From a virus, in the IMG/VR virus record IMGVR_UViG_3300044971_001793, positions 1-49,782 of that record: 49,782 bases of DNA. One strand, given 5' to 3'. Position 1 is the stretch's first letter. Each line of letters begins with the position of its first letter. Of this stretch, positions 6,824 through 12,356 are shown piece after piece. Under the pieces are notes generated by a model. That model was not told the DNA's origin and did no database searches. It was given only the letters and a program-made list of their open reading frames with translations. The position numbers were made by a program, and so were the translations under genes.

Positions 6824-6999
6824 AGTCAGGTGGCGGAAAGGTAGACGATTCCCATCAACACACATAGGGAGATTCAGATTGTTGTGTGTATCGATTGTAG
6901 CACGTATTATAGCGTAAGTGACTGAAACTAAGGTCGTAGTATAATCGTAGTGTATAGGTGAAGCAATCACTCGTACAGGTTCAAATCCTGTCCTGACTA
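6824..6999 (+). tRNA. tRNA-like RNA 2 with tRNA-Leu-like 5' end and a long insertion
   Basis: AGTCAGG (6824-6830) pairs perfectly with CCTGACT (6992-6998). The 5' part continues TGGCGGAAAGGTAGACG, which closely resembles a tRNA-Leu D arm, and the 3' part has a clean T arm ACAGG-TTCAAAT-CCTGT. In between lie about 130 nt instead of the usual 30-45. That insert has its own pairing, including ACACACA with TGTGTGT and ATTATA with TATAAT. It is too short for a group I intron and contains no open frame. The total is about 175 nt. I cannot assign an anticodon; the conserved ends suggest RNase P and elongation-factor-type recognition is retained. Confidence 0.55.
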
Positions 7000-7000
7000 C

Positions 7001-7148
7001 TTAGCAAGGTGTAAACGATTAGGAAAATTCGTCACAGGTTTACATTAAGTTGCAGACGAACCGAAATGCTTACGGTTAACAGGGCTTAACTCATAAAGTC
7101 CAGAGAGCATAATCTAACGAGTGACAGATTGGAAAGACAATCAAATTT
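7001..7148 (+). other. Structured spacer between tRNA-like RNAs 2 and 3
   Basis: No gene. TGTAAAC and GTTTACA (7 bp) enclose an ACGA/TCGT helix, and AACCG/CGGTT forms a second hairpin. It has no open frame and looks like processed or structured RNA. Confidence 0.4.
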
Positions 7149-7250
7149 AGTCAGGAGACCATTGGTTGGTGGCACCTCCCCAAGGTTGAGTAACGATAAG
7201 GTCGACTCTTTATGGCAAAGCTGAAGCGGGTTCGAATCCTGTCCTGACTA
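7149..7250 (+). tRNA. tRNA-like RNA 3, same acceptor and T arm
   Basis: AGTCAGG (7149-7155) pairs perfectly with CCTGACT (7243-7249). The T arm GCGGG-TTCGAAT-CCTGT has two G-U pairs but an ideal loop. The 5' half lacks a normal D arm: ACCATTGGTTGGT and GGTGGCACC can form small hairpins instead. GAGT...ACTC around GTAACGATAAGGTCG replaces the anticodon arm. At about 101 nt it is too long for a class I tRNA. Its last 24 bases, apart from the T-arm 5' strand, are identical to RNA 1, so the three RNAs are a family. Confidence 0.5.
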
Positions 7251-7272
7251 CAAATTTTAAAATAAATAAATT

Positions 7273-7431
7273 ATGGAAATAGTATTATTACAATTCGCAT
7301 TGACTGGTTTAAACCTATACGGAGCAAAAACTCAAAAAGATAATGGTAGGAATCCCGCATTCAGTTATTTCGTTGCCGGAATGTGTTTTGGTTTTGGTTT
7401 ATCCGGTTTGATAGAATTATTATTAAAATAA
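7273..7431 (+). CDS. Small two-segment membrane protein
   Basis: The ATG at 7273 opens a 52-codon gene whose product has two hydrophobic segments, IVLLQFALTGLNLYG and YFVAGMCFGFGLSGLIELLL, joined by a short charged loop (KTQKDNGRNP). This is a hairpin-like small inner-membrane protein. It is the only evident gene inside the RNA island. Holin-like or toxin-like activity is conceivable, but there is no direct sign. Its stop is directly followed by the -33 element of the next promoter. Confidence 0.7.
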   Translation: MEIVLLQFALTGLNLYGAKTQKDNGRNPAFSYFVAGMCFGFGLSGLIELLLK

Positions 7432-7463
7432 TTTGACAGATTAAAATAAAAGTATTATCTTTG
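7432..7463 (+). promoter_or_regulatory. Bacteroidota-type promoter of the permuted tRNA transcript
   Basis: TTTGACA at 7432-7438 and TATCTTTG at 7456-7463 (20 bp between TTTG and the -7 box). Transcription should start near 7470, about 30 nt before the permuted tRNA-like RNA. Confidence 0.85.
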
Positions 7464-7501
7464 TAGAAGAAATAAAGTTCTTAAAAATATTGAAAATATA
7501 G

Positions 7502-7574
7502 GTGGACGTTGTGTCGAGGTTTCAAATCCCTCCGGTTTTAACACCGTAGCTCAGATGGTAGAGCATACGTCCAC
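7502..7574 (+). tRNA. Circularly permuted tRNA-like gene
   Basis: The tRNA halves are in reverse order. First come the anticodon-stem 3' strand GTGGACGT (7502-7509), a 5-nt variable loop, a T arm (GAGGT-TTCAAAT-CCCTC, one mismatch) and acceptor 3' strand CGGTTTT (7533-7539). Directly after come acceptor 5' strand AACACCG (7540-7546), TA, a textbook D arm GCTCAGATGGTAGAGC (7549-7564), A, and the anticodon-stem 5' strand, ending in ACGTCCAC (7567-7574). The acceptor strands pair in 6 of 7 positions. GTGGACGT and ACGTCCAC are perfect 8-bp complements, so the anticodon side is the open end and no anticodon loop is encoded inside. Spacings (variable loop of 5, two bases between acceptor and D stem) are those of a real tRNA. 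Confidence 0.78.
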
Positions 7575-7585
7575 TAACTTATAAT

Positions 7586-7677
7586 GGTATTGTAGCTCAG
7601 TGGGAGATTCGTCTTCCTTTGGTAGAGCAGGAGTAACGAAAGACTCTGTGCCGTAGGTTCGAACCCTTCCGATACCA
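7586..7677 (+). tRNA. tRNA-like gene with a UUCG hairpin inserted in the D loop
   Basis: The acceptor GGTATTG (7586-7592) pairs with CGATACC (7670-7676). TA, then GCTCAG...TTGGTAGAGC is the usual D arm, but it is split by GGGAGATTCGTCTTCC (7602-7617), a perfect 6-bp stem (one G-U) capped by a UUCG tetraloop. The T arm is GTAGG-TTCGAAC-CCTTC with one mismatch. The apparent anticodon stem GGAGT/ACTCT closes an 8-nt loop, AACGAAAG, with no U33, so no normal anticodon can be read. It lies 11 nt after the permuted RNA on the same transcript. Confidence 0.65.
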
Positions 7678-7683
7678 CAAAAA

Positions 7684-7943
7684 TATAAACCATAATTTGG
7701 CGGAGGATGGAACTACGAATTTATTTGTAGTAAAGTATCGTCGGGTGAGAGACCCGGATGGATAGAAGGTAGACAAGTAATCCTAGACACGTCCGCAGAT
7801 TCCTTCTCTTGGGTTTATAGATTTATTCTGTGATAAGATAGCAGATAGACCTATTACAGCAGACTATCCCGTAGGGAGTGCGAGTTTTAGGTAGAATAGA
7901 ATGGGTGACCTACGAATGAGTAAATCTTAAGGTCTTATCACAG
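7684..7943 (+). ncRNA. Two-domain pseudoknotted RNA of unknown class
   Basis: No open frame, but strong long-range pairing. TATAAACC (7684-7691) pairs with GGTTTATA (7812-7819). Inside it, GCGGA (7700-7704) pairs with TCCGC (7792-7796) while AGAAGG (7764-7769) pairs with CCTTCT (7802-7807); these two helices cross, so they form a pseudoknot. CGGGT-GAGAG-ACCCG is a local hairpin. A second domain is closed by CTGTGATAAGA (7828-7838) with TCTTATCACAG (7933-7943), a perfect 11-bp helix. The A-rich stretch after it ends the structured part. I see no RNase P or other known-class signature. Confidence 0.6.
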
Positions 7944-7966
7944 ATTAAAAAAAAATAAAAAAAAAG

Positions 7967-7998
7967 TTTGACAATTCAAATAAGTTTACTTACCTTTG
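7967..7998 (+). promoter_or_regulatory. Bacteroidota-type promoter
   Basis: TTTGACA begins at 7967 and TACCTTTG ends at 7998, with 20 bp between TTTG and the -7 box. It drives the small RNA at 8003 and possibly the large RNA behind it. Confidence 0.85.
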
Positions 7999-8002
7999 TC
8001 AA

Positions 8003-8062
8003 ACATTTGAGAAACAGGTTGACCGGAGTCATAAAACGTTGTATAGTTTTCCTCTTCTCAAA
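8003..8062 (+). ncRNA. Small hairpin RNA or leader
   Basis: Directly after a promoter, TTTGAGAA (8006-8013) pairs with TTCTCAAA (8055-8062), enclosing about 40 nt with a small GGT/ACC hairpin. There is no ATG frame. An A run follows instead of a T run, so it is probably a leader or a processed RNA, not a terminated transcript. Confidence 0.45.
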
Positions 8063-8082
8063 AAAAAAGTTTTATAAAGTGC

Positions 8083-8112
8083 TTGACAAATGAAAAAAAT
8101 CACTTACCTTTG
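8083..8112 (+). promoter_or_regulatory. Bacteroidota-type promoter of the large RNA
   Basis: TTGACA at 8083-8088 and TACCTTTG at 8105-8112 with 19 bp between TTG and the -7 box. The first hairpin of the large RNA starts 9 nt later. Confidence 0.88.
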
Positions 8113-8116
8113 TAAA

Positions 8117-9060
8117 ACAAATTAGGGAAACCTAATACGTTCTTAGAAATTTTAGATTATCCATCAGGATGTTGATGATGAGACCCTCGGGTTGATTCTG
8201 AGATAACTGAAAAACGATAATGGGTGGTATATCATCCTTAAATAAACCGGGAAACCGGGATAAAGTGAATCTGTTGTGTTAACAGGTTTGCGGTCTCAGA
8301 AATGGGACTCGAGTATACAAGTCGGATATCGCCTAACCTTTAGTACTGAGGGAAACTCTGTAAGGAAAGTGGTTGGGTGACCGGGAGATGTGGGTCTTTC
8401 GGTTGAGATTGGAAAATCAATAAGAATAACCGATAGGAATCAAGTGAGAAATAGGGTCATCCAACCTTATAATTGCGGGTTCCAATATGAGAGAAATCTT
8501 AAAGTCGAAAGACAAGATAAGTAACAGGTGGTGCTGTCATTATCCTTATCAAATATCTACCAAGATTTTGATTCGAAGAATTCTTAAAATATGAGAGATG
8601 GGAATTTCTACCGGGTAGATTGGTATTTCGTCGTCCAAAAGATGATGAAGCCTAAGACAAACCTCTACTTGGACAAATCCACAACACAAACCAAACTTTT
8701 CAATAGGTGAAAAACTAACAGAAAAACGGAAAAGTGTTTGTCAGGTGATAACGAAAGTTGCTTCCATAGTCACGGGCTGTCCGTGGCACGAAAGAACCCC
8801 AAGTTCAATCGTATTTTTACCAAAAACCTCTACGGAGTCGAATCCGGAGTCAGGTCGCAAGCTTGAAGAGAGTAGAGTAGTAAGAGAGTAGTTATTATCT
8901 TAAGGAGTAATTGGTCTAACCAATTAGCAATGAGGATTACCACTCAAAAGGTGGTGGAAACGAAGGGAAACAATAATCCTTCTAAAGATTCTTACTAAGA
9001 CGAGTATTCTCATCGTATTAAGCCAAAAAGGTAACTCATTTATTTGTGTTACCTTTTTTT
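8117..9060 (+). ncRNA. Large structured RNA, about 940 nt (GOLLD/ROOL-like or new class)
   Basis: This stretch has its own promoter and terminator, no open frame worth calling, and visibly higher G+C (about 40-50 % per line) than its surroundings. Local helices are many and well formed: ATTAGG-GAAA-CCTAAT at 8121-8136, CCGG-GAAA-CCGG near 8250, GTC-GAAA-GAC near 8506, CACGG-GCTGT-CCGTG near 8773, TAATTGGT-CTA-ACCAATTA near 8908, and CCAC/GGTGG near 8942. GNRA tetraloops recur. Size, phage setting, tRNA-like neighbours and G+C contrast are what is known for the giant phage RNAs GOLLD and ROOL. I cannot confirm membership from memory, and a new class is possible. Confidence 0.75.
9025..9060 (+). 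terminator. Rho-independent terminator of the large RNA
   Basis: AAAAAGGTAAC and GTTACCTTTTTT form a strong stem with a 12-nt loop and a T run. It also ends 3 nt before the convergent HNH gene and may serve both directions. Confidence 0.92.
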
Positions 9061-9062
9061 GT

Positions 9063-9683
9063 TTATAATAGTTTATTTGATTTTTTTAGATTGTCTTCAG
9101 CCCATAATGGTTGAAGATTTGTATAATAACATAGATTATAAAGTTCTTTTTCCGTTTTTGCGGATGATAATGGGATTATATGGTCAATATGCCATCCGTA
9201 CACTCCATAATTATCCCAAGACATTCCTTCCGTAAATTTAGATTCCAAGTAATGAGATATTTCAATAGGTGTTAAACCAATAATTTCAAAAGTTTTATTT
9301 TTTTTTAATATGTTATTTTTTTTAATATACTCGGACATTCTTTTTCTTACTGAACACGAAATTAAAAATATCAAGTCAGTTTGTTTTCGTAATTTTCTTT
9401 TTTGATTAACTTTATCTTTGTTTTGTTCATACCATTCTTTTTGATATTTTTTTAACTCTTCACTATTTTTTTGATTATAACTTTTATGGTAATTATAAAC
9501 GTGTTCCGGATTAGATATTTTCCACTTTTTATTATATTCTAATAAATGTGTTTTATTATTTAATCTCCATTCTTTTCCACAACTTTTACATTCACTTCGA
9601 AGACCATCTTTAGAATCATTACGTTTTCCAAACTCGCAAACTTCTTTCTCTTCTTTACACTTACTACAAACTTTTTTTTCCAT
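9063..9683 (-). CDS. HNH homing-type endonuclease with N-terminal zinc ribbon
   Basis: The 206-residue product begins MEKKVCSKCKEEKEV and has a second CKSCG pair near residue 31, together a four-cysteine zinc ribbon. A basic lysine-rich middle (YQKEW-type repeats) leads to the nuclease domain near the C-terminus: GWHIDHIIPLSSAKT and later YYTNLQPLWAEDNLKKSN, the H-H...N...H/N signature of HNH enzymes. Such free-standing HNH genes in T4-like phages are usually mobile homing endonucleases. The ATG at 9683 is preferred over 9710 because the zinc ribbon starts there. It sits just outside the large-RNA gene, converging on it. Confidence 0.85.
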   Translation of the reverse strand: MEKKVCSKCKEEKEVCEFGKRNDSKDGLRSECKSCGKEWRLNNKTHLLEYNKKWKISNPEHVYNYHKSYNQKNSEELKKYQKEWYEQNKDKVNQKRKLRKQTDLIFLISCSVRKRMSEYIKKNNILKKNKTFEIIGLTPIEISHYLESKFTEGMSWDNYGVYGWHIDHIIPLSSAKTEKELYNLCYYTNLQPLWAEDNLKKSNKLL

Positions 9684-9693
9684 AATGTTTACT

Positions 9694-10086
9694 TTAAACC
9701 ATAACTCCATTGGAGGTTATTGTAAAATCTATTATTTTTACCGTATCATTCTCATCATTAAAATGAATTTTACCAAAAGTGTGACCATTTTTAGTTTCTA
9801 CGTCGAATACATTAGTTTCAAAATTTAAATTCAAGTTTAAACGCTCTTGTAATTTTTCATTTAATTCATCCACGGAATCGTATAAATGTTCTTGAAGGAA
9901 AGATTTGACGATAATTTCCACCAACATTCCTTTGTAACTTTTTTGTTTTCCATAATGTTCATTTAATAATGTTTCAATCAGTCGAGATTTATTAATCATC
10001 TCATCATCCATTTTTTTGTAAATTATTGGGTCAACACAGATTCCAAATTTTACTTTTTTATCTTCTTCTTTTTTTCTTGGGTTCAT
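9694..10086 (-). CDS. Ribbon-helix-helix DNA-binding protein (putative regulator)
   Basis: A 130-residue protein with a basic start (NPRKKEEDKK) followed by KFGICVDPIIYKKMDDEM and INKSRLIETLLNEHYG, about residues 13-46. This strand-helix-helix order matches ribbon-helix-helix repressors, with the KFGICVD strand contacting DNA. The C-terminal half is acidic, with beta strands (HTFGKIHF, TVKIIDFTI), possibly an oligomerisation or ligand domain. It is divergent from the smpB transcript and shares the intergenic region with its promoter, so it may control it. The gene ends 10 nt before the HNH start. Confidence 0.6.
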   Translation of the reverse strand: MNPRKKEEDKKVKFGICVDPIIYKKMDDEMINKSRLIETLLNEHYGKQKSYKGMLVEIIVKSFLQEHLYDSVDELNEKLQERLNLNLNFETNVFDVETKNGHTFGKIHFNDENDTVKIIDFTITSNGVMV

Positions 10087-10099
10087 AATATCTTTTTAT

Positions 10100-10107
10100 T
10101 ATAAATA
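10100..10107 (-). promoter_or_regulatory. Candidate late box TATTTATA (minus)
   Basis: Minus-strand TATTTATA followed by ATAAAAAG, 13 nt ahead of the RHH gene start at 10086. Confidence 0.45.
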
Positions 10108-10150
10108 TCTCAAAAAATCTAAAAAGTCATAATTTTTAGAAAAAAAGTAT

Positions 10151-10158
10151 TATCTTTG
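10151..10158 (+). promoter_or_regulatory. Bacteroidota-type promoter, near-leaderless
   Basis: TATCTTTG ends only 4 nt before the ATG at 10163, so transcription should begin at or next to the start codon and the mRNA would be leaderless or nearly so. It drives the smpB operon. Confidence 0.8.
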
Positions 10159-10162
10159 TCCT

Positions 10163-10438
10163 ATGAAAAAATTAATCACAGAAAATTGGGAAAGAAAATA
10201 TACCGGAGAATTACGGGTTAGGAAAGTATTGTCTATATTACCATTTATTATTGTCAATGGTGAAGATAGTGATTTTCATTGGACCGGTAAATGGTTCAAG
10301 TATGTTACAATTCAGGAACAAAAAGTGAAAGACCGTTATTTAGAGTTTGATGATGGATGGAATTACCAACATTATTGGGGAGAATGGGAGTTAAGTTGGG
10401 TATTAACCAAAATTATAGAAGATGAAAAAGTCAATTAA
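10163..10438 (+). CDS. Tryptophan-rich small protein, unknown function
   Basis: This 91-residue protein is not recognised. It is unusually rich in aromatic residues: WERKYTGE, FHWTGKWFKYV, DDGWNYQHYWGEWELSWVL. The pattern suggests a compact beta fold. It is read from a near-leaderless promoter and overlaps the smpB start by 17 nt, so the two are translationally coupled. It may therefore act with SmpB or tmRNA, but only position supports that. Confidence 0.6.
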   Translation: MKKLITENWERKYTGELRVRKVLSILPFIIVNGEDSDFHWTGKWFKYVTIQEQKVKDRYLEFDDGWNYQHYWGEWELSWVLTKIIEDEKVN

Positions 10439-10859
10439 TATTGTCAATAAGAAAGCCAAGTTTGAGTATTCATTCTTGGAAACTCTAATTGTGGGAATCA
10501 AATTAGTTGGTTCAGAGGTGAAGTCCATCCGTCAGGGGAAGGTGTCCATATCTGAAGGGTATTGTTATTTTAATGATGGGGAATTGTTTATAAAAGGGAT
10601 GAACATTTCCGATTATGGTTATGGGTCATTCCACGAGACCATTAAAGATAGAAAACTATTGGCCAAGAAAAAAGAACTAAATAAGTTGGAACGTGAGTTA
10701 ATCAACGGGACAACCATCATTCCTTATCGTGTCTTCATAAATGATACCGGATTGGTTAAGATGGAGATTGCTCTTGCCAAAGGGAAAAAACTCCACGATA
10801 AACGAGATAGTATAAAATCTCGTGATATTGAAAGAGATATGAAAAGGGACTTGAAATAG
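10422..10859 (+). CDS. smpB: SsrA-binding protein SmpB
   Basis: The 145-residue product matches SmpB along its whole length: NKKAKFEYSFLETLIVGIKLVGSEVKSIRQGK at the N-terminus, GEL(F/W)IKGMNI in the middle, RKLLAKKKELNKLE, then IPYRVFINDTGLVKMEIALAKGKKLHDKRDSIKSRD and a basic helical tail. SmpB binds the tRNA-like part of tmRNA and places it in the A site of stalled ribosomes; the basic C-terminal tail probes the empty mRNA channel and is present here. Length is close to bacterial SmpB (about 150-160). A matching tmRNA gene lies 1.5 kb downstream, so the phage carries both parts. A terminator overlaps the stop codon. Confidence 0.95.
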   Translation: MKKSINIVNKKAKFEYSFLETLIVGIKLVGSEVKSIRQGKVSISEGYCYFNDGELFIKGMNISDYGYGSFHETIKDRKLLAKKKELNKLERELINGTTIIPYRVFINDTGLVKMEIALAKGKKLHDKRDSIKSRDIERDMKRDLK

Positions 10860-10868
10860 TCCCTTTTT
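10842..10868 (+). terminator. Rho-independent terminator overlapping the smpB stop
   Basis: AAAAGGGACT and AGTCCCTTTT pair around TGAAAT, followed by T residues; the left arm lies inside the smpB coding sequence. Confidence 0.9.
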
Positions 10869-10884
10869 TTATTATAATTAAATT

Positions 10885-11265
10885 ATGAATTTATTAATAC
10901 CTACTAAAATAGAAATTAAACCCTCACCAGGAAAAGGTATGGGGGTCTTCGCTATTGACGTTATTCAAAAAGATGAGGTAATTGAAGAATGTCATTTAGT
11001 AAAATTACCCACAAAAAAATGGGAGAAATCAAAACTACTTGATGATTATAGATTTTGTTATCCTCAAGGACCAAATTGGGAAGAATATGTTATTCCATTA
11101 GGTTATGGGTGTATATATAATCATTCCGATACAAATAATGCTATGTGGAGAAATCATCCAACACAAAGAGCATTCCAATTCTACGCTTTACAAACAATCC
11201 AACCCGGTGAAGAAATTTGTACAAACTATGGTGAAGGTTACCTATGGGGTGGTGTCAAACAATAA
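10885..11265 (+). CDS. SET-domain protein (putative lysine methyltransferase)
   Basis: A 126-residue stand-alone SET domain. GKGMGVFA at residues 16-23 is the SAM-binding start, EECHLVKLP follows, NHSDTNNA at 79-86 is the conserved NHS motif, and GEEICTNYGEGY at 108-119 contains the catalytic tyrosine Y115. Small SET proteins of this kind occur in large phages and viruses, and in chlorella viruses one methylates host histone. Here the target is unknown; a host or phage protein lysine is expected. It follows the smpB terminator closely and has no obvious own promoter. Confidence 0.8.
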   Translation: MNLLIPTKIEIKPSPGKGMGVFAIDVIQKDEVIEECHLVKLPTKKWEKSKLLDDYRFCYPQGPNWEEYVIPLGYGCIYNHSDTNNAMWRNHPTQRAFQFYALQTIQPGEEICTNYGEGYLWGGVKQ

Positions 11266-11299
11266 ATTATCAGTTCAATATAAACAAATTAAAAAAAAA

Positions 11300-11641
11300 A
11301 TGGAAATTATGATTATAGGAATTTTTTTAGGTATGGTTATGGTTCTCGGGATACTGGGGGTTATAGTTGTGGTTAGGATGTATTCAAACATCAAAAAATT
11401 AAAAGGATTGGTTAGAACTCAACAAGAAATAATAAATAATATTTATTTAAGAATAGATGAGGTAGACCAAATGATTAACCGTCGTATTGATGGTGAGATT
11501 GATAGAACAAATAAATTAAATGAAACAACGAATAGACATATTACGACTAATATTGACGAAATATATAGATTTGTTGATTCAAGATTAGATAAATTAACAA
11601 ATAAATTAAATCCGAGTAAAAAGGATTTATTACAAGATTAA
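11300..11641 (+). CDS. Membrane-anchored coiled-coil protein
   Basis: A 113-residue protein with one N-terminal membrane helix (IMIIGIFLGMVMVLGILGVIVVVRMY) followed by a long helical coiled-coil region with repeated NNIYLRIDEVDQMINRRID-like heptads. The ATG at 11300 was chosen because the frame upstream only overlaps the SET gene in another phase. It starts 34 nt after the SET stop and ends before a terminator. A spanin- or scaffold-like membrane role is possible, but no family is recognised. Confidence 0.65.
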   Translation: MEIMIIGIFLGMVMVLGILGVIVVVRMYSNIKKLKGLVRTQQEIINNIYLRIDEVDQMINRRIDGEIDRTNKLNETTNRHITTNIDEIYRFVDSRLDKLTNKLNPSKKDLLQD

Positions 11642-11664
11642 AAAATAAACATTGAACTGATAAC

Positions 11665-11690
11665 AAACCACCTCCGGGTGGTTTTTTTTT
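11665..11690 (+). terminator. Rho-independent terminator
   Basis: AAACCACC-TCCG-GGTGGTTT followed by a T run; a very stable hairpin. Confidence 0.92.
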
Positions 11691-11699
11691 TATAATAGA

Positions 11700-11707
11700 T
11701 ATTTATA
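11700..11707 (+). promoter_or_regulatory. Candidate late box TATTTATA
   Basis: TATTTATA then TTAAAA, 13 nt ahead of the ATG at 11721, directly behind a terminator. Confidence 0.55.
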
Positions 11708-11720
11708 TTAAAAAAATATT

Positions 11721-12341
11721 ATGAAAAATAATTTTGAAGAAATTAATGAATTGATACGTACTAATAACAATAATCGTAAATATGATAGTTGGTTTGATTG
11801 GGAGATTAATAATAATATTGAGATTTCTAAATTTAAAGAAGTAATAAGTGGTGTAGATTCATCAAATTTTAATCCTGATTTTTTACCAAAATCTTTAATT
11901 GACCAACTTTCAAAAATTAAAACGGATACAATATTAGATTATGGTGCAGGATTAGGTAGAAATCTACCATTATTAAAAAAATATTCAAATAATGTTGATT
12001 ACATAGATTTAGAACACTATCAAAAAAATTATATTGATTATATTAATGATTTGGGTTACAATGAAACCTATTTTATAGAAATGATACCTGATTGTTTAAT
12101 CGGAAAAAAATATGATTTAATTTATTGTTCTGTAGTTTTACAACATATTATTGATGATGAGATATATGAAAAAATTGTAAAAATATTATATGACGCTTGT
12201 GATTATTTATTTTTAGTTCAAAATATGACACCAATAAAAGATGTGTTTTATGATTACTTTAAATTAGAACATTGTGAAATAAGTAATGTTTATTTTGGTA
12301 AACATAGATACTGTTTATTTAAAACAAAAAACCCATCGTAA
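11721..12341 (+). CDS. SAM-dependent methyltransferase
   Basis: The 206-residue product has the class I methyltransferase nucleotide-binding signature ILDYGAGLGRNLPLL at residues 71-85 (D73, G75, G77, G79), then an acidic residue in VDYIDLEHYQ at the end of strand 2, and DLIYCSVVLQHI as the post-motif region typical of Methyltransf_11/12 families. The target could be a small molecule, a sugar or a protein; nothing in the sequence decides. Its stop lies inside the bidirectional terminator shared with the convergent tmRNA gene. Confidence 0.75.
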   Translation: MKNNFEEINELIRTNNNNRKYDSWFDWEINNNIEISKFKEVISGVDSSNFNPDFLPKSLIDQLSKIKTDTILDYGAGLGRNLPLLKKYSNNVDYIDLEHYQKNYIDYINDLGYNETYFIEMIPDCLIGKKYDLIYCSVVLQHIIDDEIYEKIVKILYDACDYLFLVQNMTPIKDVFYDYFKLEHCEISNVYFGKHRYCLFKTKNPS

Positions 12342-12356
12342 TGATGGGTTTTCTTT
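12329..12356. terminator. Bidirectional terminator between methyltransferase and tmRNA
   Basis: AAACCCATC and GATGGGTTT pair around GTAAT. A T-rich run follows on the plus side and a longer T run on the minus side, directly after the tmRNA CCA end, so it ends both transcripts. Confidence 0.88.

Noticed and set aside
6847-6972. Group I intron inside tRNA-like RNA 2
   Set aside because: About 130 nt is too short for a group I intron, and no P7-type core or guanosine site is visible.
6710-7251. Three near-identical 26-bp repeats, possible CRISPR array
   Set aside because: Each repeat is a tRNA T arm plus acceptor strand, and the spacing is about 250-265 bp; no cas genes are present.
7684-7943. 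RNase P RNA
   Set aside because: It has a pseudoknot and a tRNA setting, but the conserved GAGGAAAGUC and ACAGAAA-type blocks are missing and it is too short.
8117-9683. HEARO/omega RNA with an IscB-like nuclease
   Set aside because: The HNH protein has no RuvC or bridge helix, is only 206 residues and is convergent with the RNA, not downstream of it.
11105-11299. N-terminal extension of the membrane coiled-coil protein
   Set aside because: It lies wholly within the SET gene in another phase; the membrane helix begins at the ATG at 11300.
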